From assembly GCA_009760855.2 (NCBI GenBank), contig WPIO01000032.1:2007501-2071500 (forward strand): a stretch of DNA of 64,000 nt, given 5' to 3'. The stretch is from Cristatella mucedo (taxonomy: Eukaryota > Bryozoa > Phylactolaemata > Cristatellidae). The stretch's first letter is position 1; each line of letters starts with the position of its first letter. Made by a program: the position numbers and the translations under genes. Under the pieces are notes generated by a model, which saw nothing but the letters and a program-made list of their open reading frames with translations, had not been told where the DNA came from and made no database searches. Shown here piece by piece: positions 50,028-61,375 of the stretch.

Positions 50028-51039
50028 CAGACGATTAGATTAGGAACATGTTCACAGTCCTCAGTCCTGAATTGGGAGAAGGAATTCCCTGAACTACAGT
50101 GCAGTGAGAGCCCCCCTGTCACCACCCCCCCCGTAATAATGGGTTGACAAAAAAGAGGGGCTAGGTGAGAAACAGAGGTTGAGTTAATGCCGTGAGTATC
50201 TGTTGCAATCAGAAATTTAAATGTAGAGCAACAGGTTTAGTAAATTGGTCATGCCTATTGAGAAGCTAAGCACTTTTGAGGCAGCTAACTGCATCGTGTT
50301 TGCATACGTACGCCAATTTTCACGATTTCTCGCGTTCTCACCAGGGTTAACTACCTGCATTAGCAGCCCTTTCGGATGCCGGCCGCACTCAGGGATCAGG
50401 TGACTCAGCGATCGGGCTTGGCTTGTAAAGGTCAGGGAGGAGGCTGAACGCTCAAAGATGTCCTAGGCAACTAAAGACGCGAATACTTCAAATTTTTATT
50501 ATTTCACCAACACATTAAGCAATGATGTAGACATAAAAAATCTAATAAGTACATGCTAGCTCACAAGTGCTGTAAGTAGTAGCCAAGTGTACGTATCAAA
50601 AATTGCCTTATCTTGAAGCAGGAGTGCAGCCTGAGGACAGGGGGAAAATTGCCCTTCCCCCATGGACAAAGGGAAGTGCCTATATCTTGGGTCAAATTTT
50701 CCCAGGCCCAAGGAACACAAGCGTACAGTGTACCTTGCGCCGTTCCCAACCTAAAAATTCCAACCTGCATACCCCAACCTAAAAATCCTGGCTCCAGCCC
50801 TGGTACGGAAGGTACGGGAGGGATTCCAGTATATGGCTTCAGCTACAATTGTTGTGTACGAGTACATGCACAGCTCAATAAATAAACTCAAGACAGGCGA
50901 CGGCACACTGACGGCTCAATAAACAAACTCAAGACAGGCGACGGCACACTGACAGCTCAGGAATCTCAAGACTATTTGGGAGAATTTTCTGGTAACAAAA
51001 GTGTACGAACCAATGTGTATGTATCAACGACCTGTAAAA
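50028..51039. other. Upstream vWA gene sequence, no exon recognised
   Basis: Expected to be intron or 5' flank of the vWA gene. A minus-strand vWA N-terminal strand (DxSxS) was looked for and not found. A 41-nt tandem duplication lies at 50874-50955. Confidence 0.4.
50874..50955. repeat. 41-nt tandem duplication
   Basis: Two near-identical units (CTCAATAAA[T/C]AAACTCAAG...CACACTGAC), 50874-50914 and 50915-50955. Confidence 0.88.
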
Positions 51040-52565
51040 ATATTCACACGCTTTTCAAAGCTTGTCGATTGGCAAGTAGGTGCCTTACTAGTAAGTTTCA
51101 GTCTGGCTTTAGAGCTAATTACTCCACACAGTGAGCATTGCTTCGGGTGTATAACAACCTACTTAGGAATGCAGACACGGGTAGAGTATCTCTGCTTGTT
51201 TTGCTCGATATTTCGGTAGCGTCTGCTAATATCGACCACTAAGTCCTTCTTGAGCGCCTCTCATCTCGCCTGGGGATCACTGGCACTGCCCTCTAATGGT
51301 TAAGGTCTTATCTCTGTGGGTGACTCAAGGGCATTGATGTGACTGGACACAGATAATCCGATGAACCTCTGAAGTATGGGGTTCCTCAGATTTCCATGCT
51401 TGGTCCGGTTCTTTTCATGGTTTATACTCTCCCTCTTGCCGATGTGATTGCCAAGCACAATCTAAGCTTTCACTTCTACGCGGATGACACTCAATTGTAA
51501 CTTTGCTTTGATCCCTCTCAGCCGTCCAGCACGTCAAATTCTCCTAACTCCCTTGTTGCATGTATTGATGACATCCGCACATGGATGACAGCAAATTTAT
51601 TTAAATTGAATGATAATAACAGATAACTTACTAGTTATGGGCAAACCCAGTGTGATTCAGAAATTGGAAAGGCTGACGCTCAAAATTGGCTCGCTAGCAT
51701 ATCTCCTGTTGAATCAGCTCGAAATCTAGGTGTCATGTTCCAAAGTGACCTCTCGTTAGACGACCACATCAGCTCTACAATCTAGTCTGCCTACTTTCAG
51801 CTACACAAAATTGCTAAAATTTGGACTTGTTTAGATAGGGATACGACATTTAAATTGGTCTATGCATTTGTAACATCCCACCTTGACTTCTGTAACTCAC
51901 TGCTTGCTGGCCTACCGGCCTATGCAACCAGGCGCTTAAAGCTGGTGCAAAACTCTGCAGCTGGGCTTGTTAGTCGTGAGCGTTGCAGTTGCCACACACA
52001 CCACTTCTCGCCAACCTTCACCGGCTACATGTCAAGCAATGAATCGACTTCAAGGTTTTCTCGCTCACTTTTAGGTCCCTTCATTCTTTGGCTCCAGCCT
52101 ACCTATCAGATCTACTCCCTCACCAGGCCAAGCATTGTAGCACCTGCTTTTCGGAATCCAACAGCCTACCAATATCTCGTACAAACTTCAAATCCTTTGG
52201 AGACCGTGCATTTAGTTCGTATGCTCCCAAAGCCTGGAACTCACTCCCGACTTCCATCACGACATCCCCTGACCTGACCACATTTAAAAAGAATTTAAAA
52301 ATATACCTATGTAGGACAGCATTTAGTGGGTCCCTGTGATTCGTCCTTCATGTGCTGATGCGTGCTGACACTGTTGCATGCTGCCACTAACCACACTTGT
52401 ATGCTGACCCTGTGCATGTCACCCTTAACCATGCTATTCATGTTGTTTATCTAGCATGATAACACTCGCCATTCGATCGTGTTTCCTTTCCAGCAATTAT
52501 AAAGCGCATAGTAAGAGATTGAGTTCTCTAAGGAGGCTTTATCATGTGTATTATTATTATTATAA
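51040..52565 (+). mobile_element. Longest L2-like LINE fragment: reverse transcriptase to 3' tail
   Basis: About 1.5 kb. In broken frames it encodes reverse-transcriptase blocks: LVLLDISVASANIDH (motif A region), [20 protein letters not shown] (GVPQGSVLGP block), HFYADDTQL (catalytic YADD), and the C-terminal region RDLVQNSAAGLVSRE-like to AFSSYAPKAWNSLPTSITTS. Ends in a tail TTGAGTTCTCTAAGGAGGCT and (ATT)n at about 52555. The most complete copy here, but not functional. Confidence 0.9.
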
Positions 52566-53213
52566 AGTACTGAAATAACGAAATATTAGGGCAACGCAGT
52601 AGTAATGAACAGTTTGTTTTCCGTGTACGCTGATTTAAATTATTTCTTGTCTTTTCTTCTTTGGTCCTGTTCCTTATCTGATTGTGACGAACCGTACAGC
52701 AGCAGCAGCAGCAGCAGCAACATGAAGTACAAGCAGGGCTGCACTGTACCCATCGCAGAACTGAGCGTCCACCCGAAATCTCCGTCAGTGCTTGCATAGA
52801 CGTTGTTAGATAATGAAGAATACAGATTAGCAGCATGCATTCATGAGGGAACCGAGAAGCCGCCGCTTGCTGATCCGCCTGGATGCTTAGCCATCGCTCG
52901 CCTCTTTCCACATGTAGATACGCTCAATTCACTACCAAAGGACATCGCAGCATCCATTAAATTCCTAAAAGAAAGCTAAACACCCACCCGCTCCTCGAAG
53001 CTTTTGCACCGTCAGCATGAATCGTTCTCTGTGTTTAAGCTTAAGGGAAACAATGCCCACTATCGCTGATTAGTGGACAAGCTACATTTCCGACTTAGCA
53101 AACGTGCCTTGGAGATCTCGTTTCATTACGGTGCTGCAACAAGGTTTTAGTCACTCTGATTATTAATAATTCCATTCCTAATGTTCTGCAAGTAATAAGG
53201 ATAGTGCAAGAAA
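52566..53213. other. Upstream vWA region, possible poly-Leu signal exon
   Basis: A (CAG)n run at about 52695-52720 reads as poly-Leu on the minus strand inside a signal-peptide-like start (see findings). Otherwise nothing recognised. Confidence 0.35.
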
Positions 53214-53356
53214 ATAGTGGTGAGGAGCTCGCACTTCATGACCCAGGTCGCGGGTTCAAGTTTCACAGCGGGCAATTTGTCAGTGCCGACTGTAAGCAGG
53301 AGTGGCAGTCGCTACGCCTCTTTTTGCCGCTGCATAAACGAGGCCGTTAAATCGTG
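53214..53356 (+). mobile_element. SINE family B copy
   Basis: GAGCTCGCACTTCATGACCC, GTCGCGGGTTCAAGTTTC, GTAAGCAGGAGTGGCAGTCG, GCCGCTGCATAAACGAGGCC mark the family in order. Diverged. Confidence 0.75.
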
Positions 53357-55119
53357 CTAACACACACTTTTTACTTTATTTTGTTGGCATTACATTTTCT
53401 TAAATTATTTTAGAGTCGTCCTCTGAACTCCTGCAATCGAGAGCTCGCATTAATGAGAAAGAAGTGCGTGCTTAAAATAGTTGATCGGATCTTAGAGAAA
53501 CGACCAGAACCTTGGCATAAACTGCCCCTGACGCGTACACCTGCCCATCCCGAAGATGAGCGTGCGCGACTACGATCTCGCACCGCATTGGGGCTAGAAA
53601 TTTGGTGCCTGGCATGCGATGTAGGCTCGCAGCACGCGCGCTAAGAGGCTTCGGCGCACATGCTCGGTGATGGAAAGCGTACGCTCTGGGGCACCGACTG
53701 ACAAGCTCTTTTATCACCTGACGCCATTGGTTATCAATTGCGAACTCCTTTTGGTAGCAGATGCCGTAAAGTGCGCTCACCTGCTAAGACGATTAAGATA
53801 TAAGCCAGCGCTAAGGCGGCGTCACGGTTTTAAGAAGAGAAGCCAAAGCGAGTTCTGCGGTCTATGAGGCTTCGCGAAAATATCGCCTGCAGCCCACCAC
53901 CTCCGGGCGTGACCAGCGCGGTCGGCGGCTAATCTGTAAACGTCCCGAGCGTGGTTACGAGCGAGCCCGCACACCGAGTAGCTAGGCATAGTTGTCGTAG
54001 CAGACCAAAGAAAGGCGGCGCGGGAGCCTCGGCGAAGAGGAAGCGGAAGGCAGCATCGGCCGCGTGAGCGACCAGCGCGTGAGTGCGACGGCGGCCACGA
54101 GAGCGGCGGTCCCAGTTACCCGGATGTCCGCTAGTCTCGACGACGCCGAGCCGCATCTCGATCTCCATTATTAAACGAAAACTAGTGCAAGCAGCAGCAT
54201 TTCGTAATATTCGCAACGTCGTAATGCACTTCCAGCTAACAGCGGCTGAGACTGTGCTCGCGATCGAAGTTTGCTAATTTCTCCAGTCGGCGGCGGACGA
54301 TTGCGCCCTCACATCGGCGGTGCTGCTGCCCGGTGCGTCAAAGGCTCGTGGGAAGTAGAGGCGCAGTCGGACGGGACGTCTTGCGAACGCACTCGAGATT
54401 CGTAGACAGCCATTGCGAAAGTTTGGGGGGCCTCTATTATCGCTGGACTTCTTTGGAGACGTCGTCGCGAAATATTCTCGTTATGCCCGCTGGACTCTTT
54501 GCAAACGCGGGCTGAACGATTAGTTTCTACGCTTAGCTGCGAGAGTAAGTTGTGCACCTAGTCTTCTCGATAGCAGGGCCTTCCGAGCCTCGCCGAGCGT
54601 CACTGACGGTAACGTTGACTATGGCACTAAGCTGTTTTCGATTGCCCTGGAAAAGCTCTGCGCATAATGCGAAGACAATGAGAGCGAGCAGCGGTGAGCT
54701 GGCGCCAGGAGTTGCCTACCTGCCGCGTATAGGCGCAGCGAACTCCTGTCCAGACGCTGTGCTGCTTTAGATTGCGTCAATTTGACATCCAGAAATTTCG
54801 ATATGGGAGAGATCAAATAAGCATTTAATCAGACGACTTATGTGCAACGGCAGGCCGAAGCGACCTTTACTAGTTTGAGAACATGGGTGGACAATTATAA
54901 GCTAGTTCGCGATGTTCATTACGAGGGGATGTGAAGAGGATTAAAGGAGCCAGCCGTGATACAACGTAGCTGGCACTTACGGCGCGGAATGAAGAGTACA
55001 ATTCGACATAAATAGTCTCAGCGACGGCCTTCAAGCGTCGCTGGCAAAATGCCGACTCAATCTTGCGCTTTAAATGGCGTCGCATGGACGCAAGCCGAAA
55101 CATATATAGTAAACATTAA
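53357..55119. other. CpG-rich patch, no gene recognised
   Basis: About 53.5-54.8 kb is rich in CG dinucleotides and could be a promoter region, possibly of the vWA gene, but no exon, TATA box or recognisable protein was found on either strand. Confidence 0.35.
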
Positions 55120-55235
55120 CTGATTTAAAAGCCTCATTTGTGTGGCACCAGAAGAGCCTTAGCGGATATTACCACACATCTTGCGGTTGGCAATAAAAGA
55201 TCGCCCACTGCAGGGTTTGAACCCGCGACCTCTCC
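55120..55235 (-). mobile_element. SINE family B copy
   Basis: Minus-strand copy: GCCTCATTTGTGTGGCACCA end, TTGCGGTTGGCAATAAAAGA body, GCAGGGTTTGAACCCGCGAC B box. Confidence 0.8.
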
Positions 55236-55552
55236 TGGGCTATCGCTACAGAAGGATCATTCTACTCGTCACCAAAAGTGATGGCTGCAACTCAGCCTTT
55301 TGTCCGAATCCTGTCGGCTTCGCTTTTGAAGTGACACTGACGACTGCTCACAGACGTGTGGCATGGGCTCGCTATATCGTAGACGAAATTCGTAAATTAG
55401 ATCCTCGCTCCGTAAGAGCGAGAGCGCCAGCCGCTCGATCGATTGCTGTGAGTCAGCGGGCGAGCATCCGTCGGCTAACTGTGGCTAACTTACAGTGGGT
55501 CGCATCCAAAAAGAGGCGAGTGTAGGGGGTGGGGCAGGCCAGAGAGGCGATC

Positions 55553-55655
55553 GCATCTAACCATTCGATCGTGCTTCCCGTGCAGCGAATGTAAAGCGCC
55601 GAGAAAGAGATCGAATTCTCTGAGGGCACTTGATCAAATGTATTATTAGTATTAG
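55553..55655 (+). mobile_element. Solitary L2-like LINE 3' tail
   Basis: GTAAAGCGCCGAGAAAGAGA, ATTCTCTGAGGGCACTTGAT and ATGTATTATTAGTATTAG. Only the last 100 nt of the element is present. Confidence 0.8.
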
Positions 55656-57549
55656 GATTTGTATAACTGGCTCTTCGCTGCCATGGCGCTGCAGTAGTTT
55701 GATATAACGCTCGGCCCTCAGCAATATCTTTCTCGGTGCTATAGTCCTCAGCAATATGGTTCTCAGAGCTATCCTTTGTTAATAAAAAATGATGCGCTAA
55801 CACTTAGGCGCGGTCAAAGTCCTATTCTACAACCAGTTGAAGAGCTTTCGAGCGCGATATTACTTGGTTTATTTTCCTGTTTTAAATATATCTTTCTTTT
55901 CGCCATCAACGCCTATTGCTCGTAATTACGCGCAGCAAGCCGAGCTGTCCTTGGCTGATAGTTCGGGTAATACGACGTCGTTTGTTTATACAACAATTCC
56001 AGGTTCTGCTATGGGCGCAGTGCTCCCAGCAGGGTGTTCAACATAGTCGCCAGCAAATATTTGTATTTACCTTATTTAAACACGTCTGTACTTACCTTTT
56101 TCATTTAAAGTTTCTTTCTAATACCTATATACTAACCCAAAATTCTAAGATCTAACTCTAAACCCATAAACTCAAACCCAAAAAATACACAATCTAACCA
56201 GTAAGCCATAAACCCCAAAACGTAAAAACCCCAAATACTCAACTTAAAACCCCAAGCCCTACGCTAACTGGATAACTAAAAACGTGTTTATTTAACGTAA
56301 ATATAAACATACGATGGCGACCGTGCTTTTAAAAGCTACGACCACTCTTCCCATAGAAGAACCTGACATTGCCCTATATGAACAGGCGACGCTGTCTTAG
56401 CCGGATTAATTGTCATCTCCGGTTGCATCGCATAAGAGTTATTAGGGGAGAATGTGCACGGCTAAGTTGAGAGAAGCGTGCCGCGAGTTCTCACAATCAC
56501 TTCGCTTCTCTTGGTCTTGCCGTGGCTGGTTGCCGCGAGACTAGCTAGCCGTTAGCTCACCGTGGGCATCAGCGAACGCATAGTGGTCGACTGATTAATT
56601 TAATTCCCCACTCAGCGTCAGCTCCACCAGCTGTCACGCGGGAAAGCGTCGCGAGTACATTTCATGGCCAGTCGTCGTAGTAGTCAAGAGTTGTTTTAGT
56701 CAGAAGGTGACGAAGGCGACGCAAGATTTATAGGAAATGCTGAGGTCGCGATAGCTAAGCACGTAAGGGCGTATCGCTGTTCACAGGTTCGATCAGCCAC
56801 GCCTCTTTTCGCTCAACTATTTGTGGACATGACCGGTACACGCTCGCGCAATCGCATACCGACTTCTGTTCGGCTTGCTCTATCGCCTGTATGGGAAAGG
56901 GGTCTAGTGTAGGTATTTCACCCGTGAATTACAGCGAGCCAGAATACTGCCCGGAAATGCTGCTGATTAGTGGTTCGTCTTCTTCAAAAGTAAGTTGACG
57001 CATGCGCATGCTCCATCCAGACCGCATCGCGCGGTCAGCGCTCGGCCAAGCCGGCTCCCCGGATCGATGAGCGCCAGCTCAGCAAAGCGCCGCCAAGTAG
57101 TGCCCTGTCGGCGGCGTCGAGTCTGGTCAAACGCAGACGATGCGTTTAACGAGATGAGTCAAGTCGCATTCCGGAGGACGGCCGTTTTCGGCCGCGTCAT
57201 CCCACCATTGACGCAGAGCGCGTCTGTCTGTCTCTGTCTCTCTCTCTCTGTCTGTCTGTCTCTCTCTGTCCTCCCAGATGGGTGAGCTAGCCAGCCGTGC
57301 CTGTCCGCCGCTCGATCCTCACCGATCTCTATCGCCGCCGGTTAGCTGCTTACGGGAAAAGTGTCGGCCGTGGTAAATGCCAGAAGTACGGCGACTTAGA
57401 ATGCTAATTTCAATTTTCTGCAGCTCTCCAGCAGCTTCACGCAAATCTCCGAGTAAATGGCGACGCTCGCAAGCTGAGTTTTCTTTCGTCCGCATACCAA
57501 AAGCGTCCCTAGCAGTGTCCATGCGTATACACGACTATCGCTATAATAC

Positions 57550-57588
57550 ATAAACACACACACGCACACACACACACACACACACAAT
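57550..57588. repeat. (CA)n microsatellite
   Basis: CA run with one CG interruption. Confidence 0.93.
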
Positions 57589-58370
57589 CCACGAACAACT
57601 TCGTTTTATATATTCAGCAGCCACATTGGTCACGCTTTTCTCTGTACGCTCAATTGTTTTTGCTGCCTAACTGAATGGGTGTCCGCATGCTCCCGCGTGG
57701 TCATACGGCGTGAGTGATGTATGTGGGCGCAACACTGGAAAAACGAATTATTTAGTACTTACCAAAGCACTGAAGTCACACTAAATAAAAATTCAAACGG
57801 CAACCGGTAAAGCCGAAAGGAGTTTTTAACGCACACCGATATATACTCATTTTACTTTTGCCTTAGAGGGCGCTACTTCCAAATGCTGCAGTCTGATTGA
57901 AATGACGAAACAGTTTAGCTGATTTTCTTGATGCCTTTGCCAGGTTCAATTAGCGCTAATTAATGAAACCTGAAGTAGCTACAAATGGCGGCGTAAGCCA
58001 ATCGGATTTTAATTAGTGAAAATCCCTTTGCAATTCCACCGTGCCACCCATTTTAAGCCTGGCGCGAAACTAAACAATGCCTTCATTTGTAATGATCTTA
58101 AATAAGGTTATTAGTAGAATTTTTAACTCCAACCCATGCAACTTGCCTGCAGCGATTTTTCTATAGTAATTGGCAACCTAACCCCAAATGGCTCGAGCGT
58201 CGCAGCTGCTACTGGCCGTCAATTTCGTTTGGCGCGGCGCTCTACTACGCTAAAGGAACGCGCAATTACACTTCATCAAAGTCCCATTCCGGCTTGTTAG
58301 CAGGACGCGCGCGTCAAGCCGCACGAGTAACAAATGCCGCGGCGCGAACCTTCCGTGACTCCGAGGGAGG

Positions 58371-58400
58371 CGTGGCAGGCTTCTCGCGAAGCCTGCCGCG
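58371..58400. repeat. Short GC-rich hairpin
   Basis: CGTGGCAGGCTTC (58371-58383), loop TCGC, GAAGCCTGCCGCG (58388-58400): 13-bp stem with one T-G mismatch. Confidence 0.85.
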
Positions 58401-58659
58401 TTTGAGTACCGTCACAGGACTGGAACTGTAATTATAGTCGAGCCGCGGGTGATTGCCAGAGAATTCAGCGAGCGATGACTGAACGCATCCTTGCGCTCCG
58501 CAGCCATTAAGCTGGCTGCGAGATTCCGCCGAGCGGGTGCTAGCAATCTATACTGTTCGCGCTGCCGATACTGCTGCACTCTCCCACTCGCTTGCTTAAA
58601 CCGAGTCGCTTCAGCCGCACCGCGGACTTGGCCAATTCTCGCAAGAGAAGCTCGCGTGC

Positions 58660-58745
58660 ACTGAACTCGCTCGGTAATATAAAGTGCCGATAAAGAGATT
58701 ACGTTCTCAGATGACGCTATACACATGCTTTATTATTATTATTAT
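58660..58745 (+). mobile_element. Solitary L2-like LINE 3' tail
   Basis: AAAGTGCCGATAAAGAGATT, ACGTTCTCAGATGACGCTAT, then TTTATTATTATTATTATC. Confidence 0.75.
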
Positions 58746-60299
58746 CATTTTTACCCTGCATCCTGAACGGGTGATAACGCCGAGCGCGCTTGCTGGTGAA
58801 AGCACCTCGCTCTCCTGCGCGAACGGCCAAACTATCAAAAGTATCAACTGACTTGGAGGCCCCTTGCAAGTGTTACGACTGTGGGCGGCCACGTAAGCAC
58901 AGACGCCGGAACACGAAGTGCTCTGCAAACAATGGCTAAGCACTCGAAATATCAGCCACAGACGGAGCAACGCCATTTAGAAATCGTGGGGTAACGTGCC
59001 TTGACTGCGACTGTACCTCACCGGGGTTCGCATCCTATTGGCTGTCGCATTTTTTCGAAGGTCGATGGATACCAACAATACTAGTGACCATAAGTGGTGT
59101 CACACTTGCACTGTAGTGAACGTGGCCGATGTATCTCAGTCGGCAGCTGTTGAAGATCTGGTATATACTACTAAACAATATATTTTCTTTCATTGGCTAT
59201 CAAGAATTTTTGTGTGCATGGGTCGTTAAGTTATTGCTCAGGACTTCAAGCACTGAAACCCCTTAGCAGCAAGATAAGTGCGTTACCAAGGGCCGTTTGC
59301 GGTTCTGGATATCTGTGGCTGGGCTGGAGGTATTACACCGCTCACCCATTGGCGTGCTGCACGATAGTAATGCTATGCAACTCGGTAACTCGCATGTAAT
59401 GTGTAATCCCGAATGGCTGACCTTGCTAAACGGGAAGAGGCCGCATTCTACAGACGTACATTCTTGTCGTGCTATACAAGTCGTGTGGTGGGCTGTCGTG
59501 TTTATTTCGACATCAATTTCTGTAGCTTAAACTCTCCGGCTAGATTGTATAACTGCCTGCAGCAGTAGTCAACCGGGAGGCCGTAGTTAGGTGGGTGCGA
59601 CCGCAGGCAGGCTCCTAGGGATATCGGCTTTAGTCGGGCTTAGTCGTCGTTGCACACTCGGCGCTAAGTACTTGAAGGAGAGCGTAAGCGATGTCCAAAA
59701 CAGGCCTGCCAGCCCTTCCCTGCTCCGAGGGGCGCGCCGTAATTGCAAGCTGGTGAGTGCAAATAATGCCGCATTTTGTACTCACTCACGTAGGGCGCTG
59801 GAAGGGCGGGTGTCTGCTTAGAAGCTATTTAGTGTGATTTATAGAGCTGCAGCGGCGCTCGCACGTCAGCGCTGGCCGTGTAGAGCGAGCGACGCAAATG
59901 GCAGACGCCGGCGGCCGCGGTAGGATCGCAGAAGTCAGTAAACGTCAGCAGCAGCTCGGACCGAATCGGATCTGGCTCGTTTCCGGTAGCCTAGCGGTCG
60001 CTGCAGCAGCTTCTGGACACAGTGGTCCTCACACTGGGGTGGAAACCCGCTGGCGTCAACACTTTCCGCCCGTTAGTTGACTCTCTTAGCATGTGTCGAC
60101 CAAAGCATTCAACGACAGGGCGCTCGCGAGCGATTGTACGACAGTCAGCAGCATTCGCAGATACCACTAAGGGACAAGAGAGTAGCCGAAAACGCTACCT
60201 GTCGTCTAGGCATTCGAAAAACTGCCACGTCACCCCGGACTAGCGCCGCTCAAACTACTTTTTCACTGGCTTATACATACTTATGCCTCCTGATCTGGT
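58746..60299. other. Unassigned, partly CpG-rich
   Basis: 59.6-60.25 kb is CG-rich with Arg/Ala/Ser open frames on the plus strand and no recognisable domain. Nothing is called. Confidence 0.4.
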
Positions 60300-60356
60300 A
60301 CGAGGGAGGCTTGTCTCCCTCTCTATCTCTCTCTCTCTCTTTTTCTCTCTCTCTTC

Positions 60357-60424
<68 letters not shown>

Positions 60425-60456
60425 GGCTCGCTCTCTCTCTCTCGCTCGCTCGCTCA
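60300..60456. repeat. (CT)n microsatellite
   Basis: About 155 nt of CT with a few G and extra T interruptions. Confidence 0.95.
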
Positions 60457-60984
60457 TTAACCCGTCAAGTCTCTTCTCTCACTCGGTAGTTCAGAATAAA
60501 ATAGATTTCTGTCGGACTCATCAACCTATCAACCTTTTCAGATAATAGAACGCATGCAATCTCAAGGAAAATTAAAGGTGTCCCGTAGTTGAACGTACTC
60601 TTGTCGTTGTTATCTGCGGTACAGCTTTACTTCTCAGGGAGTCACACCTCATAGAACACTATGTTAGGAGAGTTTATAGTTACACACGACGCCACCCAGC
60701 GCTATTCCCTGCCCAGTGCATGTATAATGCCTCGCTGTCTTTCCAGCGTAGCTGCGTATGGTCCGCGACCTCCGAGCAAGGTCTGCGAGGAGTTGGCTAG
60801 GCTACAGGGCCCGGCTGACTCTAGCTCCTTATAATTCAGCCGTACCCTAAAGCTGTAGGAAAGAGCACTGAAAGAAGGGAGGAAAGAAGAGTGATGGGCA
60901 TTCTAGCTCAGCTCCTAGCACTGGATGCGAGCTTTCCACCACCAGCGTTGGCCTACCCCCAATTAGCCCATGTTATGTAATGTA
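60457..60984. other. No feature seen
   Basis: Mixed sequence without recognisable gene or repeat. Confidence 0.4.
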
Positions 60985-61375
60985 ATGTATCTCCGTCTGT
61001 AACACCGCAAAGTCATAAAGACTATGTGGGTGTTACGCAGGAGAGATTTGTATAGCGCACTCACAGCCTAAGCGGCTCTCGGTACTCATTCGGTAGCCAA
61101 CAGACTACGTCTCACGCAACAAAGAGAAAGTGGGAAGCATAGCAGAGTCAGGAGAGCAGTTGAGGTGGTGAGTAGCATGGAAGTAGCAGCTCAGGACCAC
61201 TGGGAAGGATGAGCCATAGTCGGCAGTAGGAGAGTGGTTGTCGTTGCGTAAGAGTTGAGGAAGCGAGTTCCACAGTCTAGGACTTGCAGAGCTAAAGCTT
61301 CTGTCGCCAACGGTCTTTGAGCGCAGGAATGGAGCAGCTAATTTATCCATGCACAGCGTAAGACTTAGCAAAAGC
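60985..61375 (-). mobile_element. LINE-like repeat, family 2, best copy
   Basis: The minus strand encodes MDKLAAPFLRSKTVGDRSFS followed by SASPRLWNSLPQLLRN, the conserved C-terminal end of many LINE ORF2 proteins, then a 3' region with GTTACGCAGGAGAGATTTGT ending in ATGTAATGTAATGTATCTCC on the plus strand. Confidence 0.75.

Larger units (their letters stand above)
55656..58659. other. Unassigned, with a C/A-rich stretch and CpG patches
   Basis: 56131-56280 is strikingly T/G-poor with repeated AACCC- and TAAACCC-like strings. 57000-57500 and 58200-58640 are CG-rich. A CT/TG simple repeat lies at 57222-57270. No exon recognised. Confidence 0.4.

Noticed and set aside
54870-55103. Minus-strand TIYVELYSSFRA before a GTAAGT donor, looked at as the missing upstream vWA exon
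   Set aside because: Its donor is in phase 0 whereas the vWA exon at 49900 needs phase 2, and the preceding residues do not resemble a vWA domain.
58707-58976. Minus-strand MALLRLWLIFRVLSHCL start as a signal peptide of the vWA gene
   Set aside because: Hydrophobic start but no donor in a sensible place, and the frame runs into a LINE tail; too weak to call.
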